A stretch of DNA of 64,000 nt from Pedosphaera sp. GTDB taxonomy: Bacteria > Verrucomicrobiota > Verrucomicrobiia > Limisphaerales > JADLHS01. Of this stretch, positions 27,571-37,700 are shown piece after piece (position 1 is the stretch's first letter; every line of letters begins with the position of its first letter). Under the pieces are notes generated by a model. The model ran no database searches. It was not told the origin of the DNA and saw only the letters and a list, made by a program, of their open reading frames with translations. Both the position numbers and the translations under genes were made by a program. The DNA lies in NCBI GenBank assembly GCA_009695195.1, contig SIBJ01000004.1, positions 1 through 64,000 of the forward strand. Direction: 5' to 3'.

Positions 27571-27591
27571 CCGCCACTTCCAGTCGCACCC
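27567..27591. repeat. IS right terminal inverted repeat
   Basis: Reads CTGACCGCCACTTCC then AGTCGCACCC. Complement of the left end with two mismatches; includes the transposase stop codon. Confidence 0.92.
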
Positions 27592-27596
27592 CATAC

Positions 27597-27670
27597 GTAG
27601 CAGCCGACGTAAGGAGGCTCAAACTTCTTCCGATCGGGGTTAGAATGAGCCTCCTTACGTCGGCTGCTAC
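27597..27670. repeat. Perfect 24 bp inverted repeat (AGCAGCCGACGTAAGGAGGC family)
   Basis: The 24 bp arms at 27597-27620 and 27647-27670 are perfect inverted copies around a 26-base loop. A single diverged arm occurs inside the giant gene at 30250-30273 and another near 19511. It lies between the IS and the stop of the giant gene and could also form a transcript-ending hairpin, though it lacks a U-tract. Confidence 0.85.
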
Positions 27671-27688
27671 GCACGTCGAGAAAACGCC

Positions 27689-30600
27689 TCAGACCGCCGC
27701 CGACTCTTGGCGGAGCGCCCGCCCCGCCCAACCAAACGCGCCGAGCACGACCAGCGTCGCAAGCAGAATGAGAATTCTCACCCCCGACGACGCCGCTTGC
27801 ACTGCGCGCGCTTCCAGACCGATGTGCAAATCCGCCTCCTTGTCCACCGCGACGGAGCGTTGGAACGTCAGCACGCGTCCCTGCTGCGGAATGTTCGCGC
27901 GAATCGCGGCGGCGGTGGTCACGGCGGCGTCTTGTTGCTGGATCAACTTCTCCGCGAGACGCATGTAGGCGGTGTTTTCGTCGGCGGAGTTGCGGTCAAT
28001 GATCTGCTTGGCGTCTTGTTGTGTGTAGTTGAGGTCCTTCGCGCCGCGCAGGTCGCGGAAGCGGCCCCCGAGCGCGCCGGTGTCACCGGCGGTGGCGGCC
28101 TGGCGGACGTTCAAGCCGACGAGCGCTTGTTGCAGCTTGAGGTTGTGCAATTGCACGCGGGCGTCTTCGTTGAAGGCGTTGTCGTGCGTGCTCAGGCCAT
28201 AGGCGGATTGGAACGCGCGGCGGGCTTGTTGCGGGTCGCCTTTTTCAAGCCACGAATTGCCCATCGCGAGCATCTCCTCGGCCTCCTTGGTCTTCTCGCG
28301 CTGCAACAGCGATTCGTTTTGCAAATAGCTCTGCACGTCCACGGACGCGGGCCGCGCGACGTGTTGCTCGTCCTGCAATTGCATTGTCCCGCTCGTGTTC
28401 GCCACGCGCCACTTCTCGTTCAGAAACACGCGCCACGAAATATTCTCCAGCGGCAGATCAAACTTGGGCGCGAGCAATTGCAGATCCAGCGAGCGCGCAC
28501 CCGTCTTGCCAATCTTGCTGCTGTAAAAAAACTCGACCGGCACGGGCTTGTCCGTGCGCGACTGCTTTTCGAGCGGAATCAAAATCTTGTCTCCCTCGCG
28601 CCACGGCCACACGCCGTTTTGATTCACGAACGCAAACCAGAACTTCGCGTCCGCCGGCAGCGTGAGATGCAGCAAGCGCTTGTCGCCCGGCTGCATTTCG
28701 AGCCGCACCTGCGTCAACATCACGCCGTCGTCGGAGATCACCGAAGTGAACGTGATGTTCTGCACGCGCGCGGCCAGAAGCTTCGCCGCCTCATGACGGT
28801 CAAGTTTCAGCGGCAGTTCAAATCCCGGTTCGACGAGCCGGTAGGCGAAGTTCGCCGACACCGCCTGCAAGTTTTGCTGCAACGCGCGCGGAATGCTCTG
28901 CCACTCGGTCGGCTGTAACGTCGCGGGCAACGCCTCCACGCGCACCTGCAATCGCCCGCCCGCCTGCACCGTCACGAAGCCGCGTTGCAGATTCACGTCC
29001 GCCGCCTGCACACCGCGCACCGCCGTCTCCGCCGCCTGGTTCGCGATCGGCGTCTGGTAATTCACCTGCAACAAAAACTGGCCGATGACGCGCCGCTGCA
29101 ACTTCACCTCCCACTTCTGCAAATCATTCGTCACCGCGCCGGCGACGGCCTGGAAATCCGAATCCGAAAAATACTGGCCGTTGAACCGCACGCTCTCGGC
29201 GTTCGTCGGCAGCCAGACGCGGAACAATTTCAATCCGGTGTTCTCGATTTGATATTGCAGGTTCGCGGCGATCTTCACTTGCGCTTCGGTCACCGTCGCG
29301 TGTTGCAGGCTCGTGACTTGAATCCACGGATCCACCTGCTCGATCTTGAGCGCGAGATTCCACGGCGTCTGCAAGACGCGAAACGCCAGCACGCCTTTCT
29401 GCCGCACGCCGGAGCGTTGCGGATCGAGTTGCGACAACCCTTCCACCGTGGCCGACTGCAACTGCATCCCCTGCTCCGGCACGACGAGCAACGTGCCCTG
29501 TTGCTTGCCGGCCTCGCGCAACACCAGTTGCGGCACCGTCCACGCGCTGGCCGCTTTCGTGCCCGGACCGGCGAGGCTGATGGCGAACTGTTGCCGGCCC
29601 TCAGTCTTGCCTTTCAAATTCAACGTGATGACGCGGCCCGCGTCGGTCTTCAATTCCGTCCAATGACTCAACGCCGCGCCGCTGATGGACTCGACATCGA
29701 AGCCCGGCGGCAGGACGAAGCTCAACCGGAAAATTCCCGCGCGCGTGATGTCCACCGTCGCGTTCGCGGCGAGCACCGTGCGATCTTCGCCGAGCGAAAG
29801 CGTGTTCTGCAAATCCACGCGCACGTCCGGCTCGACCGGCGACGCTTTCAACGACGCCGTGGCCTTCGCGTCGGAGTAACGAAACGCACGGCGCACGGTC
29901 AGCCCGGGAATTTGCGCCGCGAGCGATTGCGCGACCTCGCCGGGGAAATCTTCGAGATTGATCGGCGAGAAAATCTCTGTGGTAACCGTGTCGAGTTGAA
30001 CCTCGTTGCCCGTGGCCACGCCGAGCACGCCGATCTGATTTGCGGCACCCTCCACCGACAGCAAGCCGACTGATTGCTCGAACGGCAGCATCCCCGTCGC
30101 GACCTGCGAGCGCACGAGCAGCGTGAACGATCGCGATTGCGCCCGGCTGAACGTGACACGGAGTTTGCGCGCGTCCGGATCGAAGCGCCACAGCGAAACC
30201 AGTTGTTCCGACTTCTGACCTCTGACCTCTGACTTCTGCCCTCCAGTTTGAGCCTCCTCACGTCGGCTGCTACTGACGTCGGTGATCGTCGCGCCGCGCG
30301 GCACGTCGAGGATCAGCTCGCTCAGTTCACCCTGCGCCGGGCGGATCGCGACGAGATGTGCGCCCTCGATGACGCCCGCCGACGGCACGTAGAGTTGGGA
30401 AACCTCCACGTAAAACACCGCCTTCTCGTGTTTCACATCGCGGCTGCGCGGCTTCCAGCGAAACCACGCGTCATTCACCGGCGAGAGCACCAGGGCCGCC
30501 ACGGTATTGCTGCCCGCCAACTCTCGCTGGATGGACACCGCGTGCGGCGACAACACGTCCACGTCCTGACCCGCGATGGTGACACTGAGCTGGTTGATGA

Positions 30601-33600
30601 GTCCGCACGTCGTCGGCAAATTCATCACGCTCTCGGTCGGCCACTTCGTCACCTGCAACTGATATTTCAATTCCAGATCGAACGTGCCGTCGCGCTGCGC
30701 GATCAACTGTTGCGTCCGCTTCCCGCCGACGACCGTTTGCACCAGCTTGAGCGCGTTGCTGGAATAATTGAGTTGCGTCATCACCGCCGGCTCGACGAGC
30801 AGCGGCAACGTCTGGCCCTTCACCGCGACCCAACGAATTTTCGCCGTGGCCAGAGCGAATTCTTCCTCGATGCGAATCTGTTGCGTGATGGATTCCGGCA
30901 CCGCTGAAACTTGTAGCGCGGATTTGGAGTCCGCCGCGTCGCGAGTTTTTGATCGGCTGCCCGCGCTAGAACCCGCGACGTTTGGTTCGTTTTGAGCTAG
31001 GAGCAAGACGCGGGGAGCGGCTGGTTCACTATCCCGAAGGGATTGTGTCTTCCAGCCCAGGGTTGCGAGGGACGAGCTACCCTTGGTTGGCGGGTGATTA
31101 CTCTTTTCAACCCCAACGGGGTTGTATCGGGTCGTCGCTGATTCTGATGCAACCCCGTTGGGGTTGAATTCCTTTGCGGACGAATTCCCAGGGTAGCTCG
31201 TTCCTCGCAACCCTAGGCTGAGTGCTGGAATCCCGTTGGGATTCTGAGACGCCGCATGACCTTCGCAGGCCGACCAGAACAAACCCACGAGGAGAATAGA
31301 GGCGACCGCTGGCGTAATTCCGTTTTCCGTCAACGGCTTTCTCGGCACGGACCAGATTCCGCGCAACGCCGGCAGCAAAACATGGAGCAACAAAAACGCC
31401 GCCAACACGCCGAAGAACAATGGCGCGCCGTTCATCGAACGCAGCGCCGCCCAAGCCAGCAACATCCAGCCGGCCACGCGGCAAACGGGCTTGAGCGAGT
31501 CGGCGGCGCCCAGCCAGCCGTAAATCCACAACACCAGCGCGAGCAACACTGGCAACGCAAACCCGCTGACACCCAGTCCCGTCGCCGACTCCGCCACGTT
31601 GGCCACCTCCACTTTTAATTCGCTCCCCGGCTGCTGCACCGGCGCGAGCATCGTCACGTCGCCCGGCGCGAAGCCACTGCCCCGGCCCGCGAGGTTGACG
31701 AGTTGCGCCGACGCAAAGATCGCGACCGTGATCGCCACCAACCCGAGCAGCGTGCCGACGACATGTCGCGCGCTGAAACGGCCCACGCCCTCGACGCCGG
31801 CCCAGCGCCAGACGATCAATCCCGCGAGCAACAACACGAGCGGCATCACGACGGCTCCGACGATGCGGCCCGCATCGTCGCCGGAAAACATCCGCGCCAG
31901 TTGCGCGAAGCCCGACACGTCCGGCACGCCGCCCACGGGCGTCAGTGAACCGGTGAGATAGGCGAGCCGCTGGCCCGCGTCCGGTTCGATCCGCCATTCC
32001 GCGAGCATCACCGGCGCGTCCACTTTGGGCGCGGTGATGGTCACGCGCGTCGCGCTCGCGGATTTCGCGGCGAGTTTCAGATCGAGTTTCAACACCGCGT
32101 TCGGGTCCGCGCGTTGCGGCAATGGAATTAGGTTTGCGCTCCCATCCTTCACCGGCACGACCGACTCGCCGTTCACCGTCGCGGACCAGAGTTCCATTCC
32201 CGCCGGCAAGGTCAGTTTGAAATTTGGATTGCCGCGATTCTTGACGAGATAGCTCGCGTCCATGAGCACCTGCCCCTCCTTCGAGATGCGCGTGACCAGC
32301 GACGCGCGGTCAACGACTTGATCGAGCGATTTGCCCTGCGCGAGCGGACTCAGCGCGAGTTTCAGATTGAAAGGCCGTGACGTGTAGCGATACGCCGCGA
32401 GCAACGGCGCGTCGAAGAACAGCCGGTATTCCGCCGGGACTTCGCCGGTTTCGAGCGGCAGCAGGCTCGGCGAAACGTCCACCGGCTTCACCTGAAATTG
32501 ATACGCGCTGATGACGAGCGTGTGGCCGGATTCGGATTGCGCGTCGAGCGGTCGCGCGCCGGTGAACGCGAGCGTCTCGCCCTGCGACTTGAACGGGCGC
32601 TCGTAAGTCGCGAGCAACGTGAACGCGCCGGCGACCGGCGAGTGCAACTGCACGAGATAACCGTTCGTGGTCTTCTGCCAGTTGCGGATGTCTTTGCCCG
32701 TGAACTCGACGTTGAACGCTTCCTCCGACAACTCGACGCGGAACGCGGCCATCGGCGCGCCGGAGATCAGATAATTCATCACGCTGCTGCCATACGCGAT
32801 GCCTTCGCCGATGGAGAACAGATGAAAGCCATCCGCCGTTACGGTCTGCGGCAGGCGCTCGACGCGCATCGTCGCCGACCAACCCGGTTCGCTCAAACGA
32901 AACGCCGACTGCAAGCCGGTCACTTTGCGCGGGAAAAACGCCGTGGCGATTTCCGTCAACGCCTGCGAACGCTCGGCGCTCAAACGAAAACCCGCGTCCG
33001 CCGACACGCCGACGTTGCCGCGAACGGATTTCGCCTTCACCACCTCGACGCGCGGCAAAGTCCAGTTCGTTTCGCCGAGCGGTTTGTTGCGTTCGAGCCG
33101 GAACTGCACGACCTGCCGGCCCATCACGGGCTGGCCATAGACGATGCGAAGTTCCGCGTCCGCCTCGTCCGCCGGCTCGCGCAGAAAATAGTCGTTCATG
33201 CCCGACGCGTTGAGGCGCGCGATGGCGTAGCCCTTGGGCACGCGCAGCAACAGTTCACGCAGCGGCGCTTCGCGCACGTCGAGTTCGATCTCGCCATCAA
33301 TGACGAGTTCGTTCTGGCCGTGATGATACGCGAGCACTTCGGAAACAGTCAGCTCGGGCTGGATCTGGTCGGCTTGAATCCGCAACGCGTAATCGGCGCT
33401 GGAAAAACGATACGCGAAACGCTGGCCGCCGGTCGCGCGCAGGGCGGACTTCGTGGCGTCACTCTCCGGAAATTGTTCGGGCGAAATCTGCGAGAGACCG
33501 GTCGCCTGCGTGACCTCAAGCCGCACCGCGCCTTCGTTCACGATGCGGAAAAATCCCGCGAAGCGCGTCGCGCCTTCGGGTTGCAATCGGATGGCGTCGG

Positions 33601-34741
33601 TCGTCTGCGGAAACGCGCCAAGCGGAGTCTGGAGTTGAACTTGCAACGCGAAGGAATCTTTCTGCGGCTGGTTGAGTTGAACGACGAGTTGCCGGTCGTT
33701 GGGATTTTTTCCATCTTTCGCCGGCTCGACGTTCCACGCCAGCACCTGGTCGCCCTGCACGCGCGTGACCTCGCCCGCGCCGCGCAGCAGCAGCGTCACG
33801 CGATTGAGTTCGCCCTGCATCACTTTGAAATCCACCAGCGCCACCTGCCGCATCAGGCCGGGGCTGAAGCTGATCTGCGAGAGCATCGTGGCCGCGTAAA
33901 AAAGTTTTCCCTCCTCGGGCTTGCGCGATTCCTTCCACGACAATTTCACCGCGCCGCCCGCCGGGAGAAAACTCGTGAAGTCGCCGCCCTTGCGCTCGGG
34001 CCGCGCCGCGCCGGCGAATTCAAACTGCGTGTCTTCGGCGAGGCCGCGCAACACGACGGGCTGCACCGCGGCGGACGCCACGCGAAAATCCACGCCGCTC
34101 CAACCGCCGCCCTGTTTCACGGCGACATTGAACTTGAGCGAGATGGGATACTTGCCGGCGCGATCAAACACCGCCACGTAACGTCCCGACTCCGCGCGCA
34201 ATTCCCATTTCGGATGCGGCCCGACTTCCGTGAGCGCGAGCGTGCCGGAAAGTAATTCAAGCGGGCCACTCTTCGGACTTTCCACGTTCGCAGTCGCCGT
34301 GAGTGTAAAACTCGCACGGTCGCCGTTCAAATTGCCGATGAGTTTGAAATCCTGGAGCGTGATGACGGGCGGCGGTGGGTTTGTCAGCGGCGGAGGTTCC
34401 TTGGCGACGAGCGTGCAGACCATGAACACGGCGGCGAAAACGCACGCCGCAATGTTGCGGGTCCGCCGTGCGCCTGAAAGATGGTGTGAACGCTCGCCCT
34501 CACCCCGGCCCTCTCCCCCGAGGAGAGGGAGGGCCATTCGGCGTCGCTGGAAAACTCGTCGGCCTCTCTCACCATCTCCGCTGCCTTGGTCTTCGGATGA
34601 AAAACGCGGCGAATAACCAGCGCCTTCGCATCGCCCAAAGCCGGCGAACAATTCTCCCTCTCCCCGGGGGAGAGGGCCGGGGTGAGGGCGAGCGTATCCA
34701 CTAACTCTCGTTCCAGTCGGCAGTTTGATTTGTGTTCTCAT
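27689..34741 (-). CDS. Giant (2350-aa) envelope protein with in-frame repeat insertions
   Basis: ATG at 34741 starts 1 bp after the stop of the upstream vWA gene. After repeat-derived residues ~16-83 there is a signal-like helix (NIAACVFAAVFMVCTLVA). A long beta-rich region extends to ~960, a bundle of about five or six membrane helices lies at ~965-1155 (for example VVMPLVLLLAGLIVWRW), and a second beta-rich region reaches ~2320, ending in one C-terminal helix (ILILLATLVVLGAFGWAG). Repeats are in frame at residues ~16-83, ~1165-1237, ~1256-1277 and ~1489-1510. No catalytic motif or family was recognised. Context suggests a partner of the vWA/anti-sigma-like protein. Confidence 0.82.
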   Translation of the reverse strand: MRTQIKLPTGTRVSGYARPHPGPLPRGEGELFAGFGRCEGAGYSPRFSSEDQGSGDGERGRRVFQRRRMALPLLGGEGRGEGERSHHLSGARRTRNIAACVFAAVFMVCTLVAKEPPPLTNPPPPVITLQDFKLIGNLNGDRASFTLTATANVESPKSGPLELLSGTLALTEVGPHPKWELRAESGRYVAVFDRAGKYPISLKFNVAVKQGGGWSGVDFRVASAAVQPVVLRGLAEDTQFEFAGAARPERKGGDFTSFLPAGGAVKLSWKESRKPEEGKLFYAATMLSQISFSPGLMRQVALVDFKVMQGELNRVTLLLRGAGEVTRVQGDQVLAWNVEPAKDGKNPNDRQLVVQLNQPQKDSFALQVQLQTPLGAFPQTTDAIRLQPEGATRFAGFFRIVNEGAVRLEVTQATGLSQISPEQFPESDATKSALRATGGQRFAYRFSSADYALRIQADQIQPELTVSEVLAYHHGQNELVIDGEIELDVREAPLRELLLRVPKGYAIARLNASGMNDYFLREPADEADAELRIVYGQPVMGRQVVQFRLERNKPLGETNWTLPRVEVVKAKSVRGNVGVSADAGFRLSAERSQALTEIATAFFPRKVTGLQSAFRLSEPGWSATMRVERLPQTVTADGFHLFSIGEGIAYGSSVMNYLISGAPMAAFRVELSEEAFNVEFTGKDIRNWQKTTNGYLVQLHSPVAGAFTLLATYERPFKSQGETLAFTGARPLDAQSESGHTLVISAYQFQVKPVDVSPSLLPLETGEVPAEYRLFFDAPLLAAYRYTSRPFNLKLALSPLAQGKSLDQVVDRASLVTRISKEGQVLMDASYLVKNRGNPNFKLTLPAGMELWSATVNGESVVPVKDGSANLIPLPQRADPNAVLKLDLKLAAKSASATRVTITAPKVDAPVMLAEWRIEPDAGQRLAYLTGSLTPVGGVPDVSGFAQLARMFSGDDAGRIVGAVVMPLVLLLAGLIVWRWAGVEGVGRFSARHVVGTLLGLVAITVAIFASAQLVNLAGRGSGFAPGDVTMLAPVQQPGSELKVEVANVAESATGLGVSGFALPVLLALVLWIYGWLGAADSLKPVCRVAGWMLLAWAALRSMNGAPLFFGVLAAFLLLHVLLPALRGIWSVPRKPLTENGITPAVASILLVGLFWSACEGHAASQNPNGIPALSLGLRGTSYPGNSSAKEFNPNGVASESATTRYNPVGVEKSNHPPTKGSSSLATLGWKTQSLRDSEPAAPRVLLLAQNEPNVAGSSAGSRSKTRDAADSKSALQVSAVPESITQQIRIEEEFALATAKIRWVAVKGQTLPLLVEPAVMTQLNYSSNALKLVQTVVGGKRTQQLIAQRDGTFDLELKYQLQVTKWPTESVMNLPTTCGLINQLSVTIAGQDVDVLSPHAVSIQRELAGSNTVAALVLSPVNDAWFRWKPRSRDVKHEKAVFYVEVSQLYVPSAGVIEGAHLVAIRPAQGELSELILDVPRGATITDVSSSRREEAQTGGQKSEVRGQKSEQLVSLWRFDPDARKLRVTFSRAQSRSFTLLVRSQVATGMLPFEQSVGLLSVEGAANQIGVLGVATGNEVQLDTVTTEIFSPINLEDFPGEVAQSLAAQIPGLTVRRAFRYSDAKATASLKASPVEPDVRVDLQNTLSLGEDRTVLAANATVDITRAGIFRLSFVLPPGFDVESISGAALSHWTELKTDAGRVITLNLKGKTEGRQQFAISLAGPGTKAASAWTVPQLVLREAGKQQGTLLVVPEQGMQLQSATVEGLSQLDPQRSGVRQKGVLAFRVLQTPWNLALKIEQVDPWIQVTSLQHATVTEAQVKIAANLQYQIENTGLKLFRVWLPTNAESVRFNGQYFSDSDFQAVAGAVTNDLQKWEVKLQRRVIGQFLLQVNYQTPIANQAAETAVRGVQAADVNLQRGFVTVQAGGRLQVRVEALPATLQPTEWQSIPRALQQNLQAVSANFAYRLVEPGFELPLKLDRHEAAKLLAARVQNITFTSVISDDGVMLTQVRLEMQPGDKRLLHLTLPADAKFWFAFVNQNGVWPWREGDKILIPLEKQSRTDKPVPVEFFYSSKIGKTGARSLDLQLLAPKFDLPLENISWRVFLNEKWRVANTSGTMQLQDEQHVARPASVDVQSYLQNESLLQREKTKEAEEMLAMGNSWLEKGDPQQARRAFQSAYGLSTHDNAFNEDARVQLHNLKLQQALVGLNVRQAATAGDTGALGGRFRDLRGAKDLNYTQQDAKQIIDRNSADENTAYMRLAEKLIQQQDAAVTTAAAIRANIPQQGRVLTFQRSVAVDKEADLHIGLEARAVQAASSGVRILILLATLVVLGAFGWAGRALRQESAAV
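30210..30273. repeat. Two repeat units in frame inside the giant gene
   Basis: 30210-30238 is a stutter of TCTGACCTCTGACTTCTG type, encoding QKSEVRGQKSE. 30250-30273 is one arm of the family at 27597-27670 with one change, encoding SSRREEAQ. Together they replace what would otherwise be a short loop after GATITDV. Confidence 0.85.
30911..30972. repeat. Repeat in frame inside the giant gene (GCGGATTTGGAGTCCGC type)
   Basis: Contains GCGCGGATTTGGAGTCCGCC and a GC-rich right part; it encodes SKTRDAADSKSALQ. Only one copy is seen in this window. It is assigned as a repeat from its dyad character and from similarity to units known to be scattered in verrucomicrobial genomes. Confidence 0.6.
31029..31247. 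repeat. Nested palindromic element in frame inside the giant gene
   Basis: The outer arms (GGGTTGCGAGGGACGAGCTACCC and the complement near 31187-31215) enclose inner arms TTCAACCCCAACGGGGTTG (31107-31125) and CAACCCCGTTGGGGTTGAA (31150-31168). The minus strand reads through without a stop and encodes peptides such as FNPNGVASES and LGLRGTSYPG between the membrane bundle and the second beta-rich half. Confidence 0.85.
34491..34694. repeat. Palindromic element with 41 bp inverted arms at the 5' end of the giant gene
   Basis: The arms at 34491-34531 and 34654-34694 match in 40 of 41 positions (outer end CGCTCGCCCTCACCCCGGCC). The minus strand encodes the well-known spurious-looking peptides RPHPGPLPRGEGE and GGEGRGEGE. 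It lies between the start codon and the signal-like helix of the giant protein. Confidence 0.92.
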
Positions 34742-34742
34742 A

Positions 34743-37700
34743 TTATTTCCCTTCAATGCTCTTCGCCTGGCGGATCATCCATTCGAGTTTCTTCGGGCGC
34801 GCATCGGCGCCGTAGATTTCCGGCACGCCGCTCAAGTGACCGAGCACGCGATCCAGCGTGACTTCACCGGCGAACGGACTCGCCGCCAGCCATTCGGAAA
34901 ACGCGCTCGCGCTCGCGGCGAGCCGCATTGCGTGGCTGGATTGTTCGAGCGACATGGCATTGCCAGTGAACGGCACGTCCCACGACTGCTCGCGATAATC
35001 CGTTGTGCCGGGAATTTTGTAGCGCACGCGCACGGTGCCGAGCGGGCCTTCGCCGGCGGGATTGACTTCCACGGTGTAAAGCGCGTTACCGGCTTCCTGC
35101 GCGGCGATCTCGGCGGCGTCCACGGTGTTGTCGCGGAATTGTTCCTTGGTGAGCTGATGCTTCGCGTAACCGATCTGGCGATACGACGTCACGCGCTTGG
35201 GATTGAATTCCACCTGAACCTTCACGTCCGATGCGGCGACCTTGAGCGCACCCGCGAGTTGCCCGGCAAAATCTGTGGCCGCTTCCTCCGGCGAATTGAT
35301 GAAACCGTAACGGCCATCTCCATTGCGCGAGAGGACTTCGAGAAGATCGTCGTTGAACCCTTCCCAGCCGATGCCGAAACAATCCAGCGCGATGCCCTGC
35401 TTGCGCTGCGCCTCGACCTTTTGCTTGAGCGATTCCGGCTCGACGTTGCCGAGATTCGCCGCGCCGTCGGTGAGCAACACGACGCGATTGATGCCGTTCG
35501 CGAGGTAATGACGCGCCGCCGTCTGATACGCGAGGTTCATCGCGTCTTCGAGATTCGTGCCGCCTTGCGGCGTGAGACCGCTCACTTGCTCCGCCACCTC
35601 ACCGGCCTTGTCGCCCGAGATTCCATCCGCGAACAGTCGCGGCGTGCGCGCGAACGTGATGACACTGAGTTTATCCTGCGGTTGCAACTGCGACGCGAGC
35701 ACACGCAACGCCCCGCGAATGATTTGCACGCGATCCGCCCGCTCCATCGAGCCGGAATTGTCGAGCAGCAGCACGATGTTCAACGCCCGCCCCGCCTGCC
35801 GGCCCGCCGCCGCCGTCTTGAGCGAGAAACGCAGCAGGTCGCGATTGTGCGCGAACGGATACCGCGCCCGCTCCCACGCGAAGGCGATCGGCATTCCCGC
35901 CGGCGCTTCCGGATCGCGATAGTCAAACGCGTTGATGAACTCCTCGCTGCGCACCGAAGCCGCGTCCGGCATCTGCCCCTTCTCCAAACTCGCCGCCGCG
36001 AGCTTGAACGACACATCGCTGACGTTGAGCGAGAAGGTGGAGAAATTATTCTCGCTCGTCTGGATTTCGGGCTGGGGAATCGGCGCGTTCGTCGAAGCTT
36101 TGCGAACCGGCGGCGCGTCAGGCTCGACTGCGGGAATGTTGAGAGGTGGAGCAGTACCGGTAGCGTCGGAATCGGAGATTTTCAATTCCGCGCGCAACCG
36201 GCCCACTTCTTTTTGCGCAGCAGTGATTTTTGCCTGTTGCTCCTTGAAGCGGCCCTCAATCGCTCTGATTCCGCCGCCCAATAATCTGAGCCGCTCTGAC
36301 TGACGGTGATCTTTGTAGGCCGTAGTGACGGCGTTGGCGATTTTGGCCGCCTCGTCAGCATCGGCACTCTTGGCGCGAACCTCGACAAGGCTCGTGTTTT
36401 TTACGGGCTGCAATTCCAGCCTGCTCTTCAGTTGGCTGATTGCCTCAGTTTTCTTGAGCTTCTGGCCGGGCTTCGCCGCCCACGCCTCATCCAACTTTAG
36501 ATCATCCACCACCTTGCCGAGCACGGCGTCGGATTTAAGGGCCTCAAACTCGGTTTGAATGAAGAACGGATCGAAGCCGTGAGTGGTCCGACTCCCGGCC
36601 ATCCCCTCGATGTCGGTGGCGTCCCGCTCGACTTTGACGCGAGCCGTGCTCGCAAACGCACCGCCAACTGGGGCACCCAATCTCCGCCAGAAACCGGTTT
36701 TCTCTTTCGCTGGCACGGCATTGTCCATGACCTCAACCATCGTCGTCTTCGGCAACGAGAGATCGATCTTCTCGGCGGCAAGTTTGTTGTTGAGGATTCG
36801 GCCAAAGAAGACCAACTCCTCCAACTCGCGCTTCTTCTCGAAGTAGGGCTTGCTCTTCGTAGCGGTTTCACCGTCCAGTTCGAGTGCGATTACATCGCTT
36901 ACGGTTCGGCCGGCTTGCAACACGTCCGTCTGCGTCGGGCCGGCGGGCTTTCCGGCCGATACGTAGAGTTTCGTGCGCTGCTCTTGCGCTTCTTGCTGAA
37001 CACTGGCGATCTTCTTTTGGAGAGTTTCGCTTTCCCCGGCCCTTTCGATAGCGGGCAGGCGCAAGGATCGCGACGGCACGGTTGCGAGCTTGGGTTCCTT
37101 CGCGTCCGCAGGCGACCCGCTATCTTGCGGCGCCGCAGGAAGAACAATCTTCCCGAAATTCTCAACCGACTTGGCCGGGCCTGCTGCGCTACCCGCAACG
37201 TCAACTCTGGGAATGTTGCCCTGCTTTTGCTGCGGGCTGTCAGCCGAAGCCAGAGGGCTGCTTTCCCCAAGACGCTCCTTGGCTTCGGGAGTAATGCGCA
37301 AGCCGCCCGTGATGAGTTGGTCCTCGGACAGACTCTTGTTCTGCTCAGGTTGTGGCAGTGCCAAAGCGGTGTTGCCGCCAACGACGGTTATTCCATCGCC
37401 AAGGTTGTTGGCTCCCGTAACCGTCAGCGCGTCCGCGCCGCGCTCTTCGCGCGAGGTCTCACCTCGGGAGTCAGTTCCCAATTGCGTGAGTTGACGGGAT
37501 CGGGTCGCTCGATCGTATGAGCGCTGTCCGCTGCTTTCGGTTTCAGAGGTCCTGGACTCAGACCGGAAGAGCTTCCCGGCCGAAGGCAAGTCGCCGAGGA
37601 CGGGCACCTTCGCGGCGTTCACTTGGAGCGCGCCCTCAGCTTCCAGTTTAATCCCGGCAACTTCTGCTGGCCGCCGCGTCTCATCCAGCACAAGCAAACC

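Larger units (their letters stand above)
26148..27591 (+). mobile_element. Complete ISKra4-family insertion sequence
   Basis: 1444 bp bounded by 25 bp imperfect terminal inverted repeats (23 of 25 match), GGGTGCGAC..GAAGTGGCGGTCAG on the left at 26148-26172 and its complement at 27567-27591. It carries one transposase gene. I see no obvious target-site duplication: the left flank is GCAAAA and the right flank CATACG. It lies between the RTX gene and a palindromic repeat. Confidence 0.92.

Noticed and set aside
34384-34701. Open frame encoding LTPALSPGERE-type peptides
   Set aside because: It is the well-known spurious translation of a palindromic repeat, not a gene.
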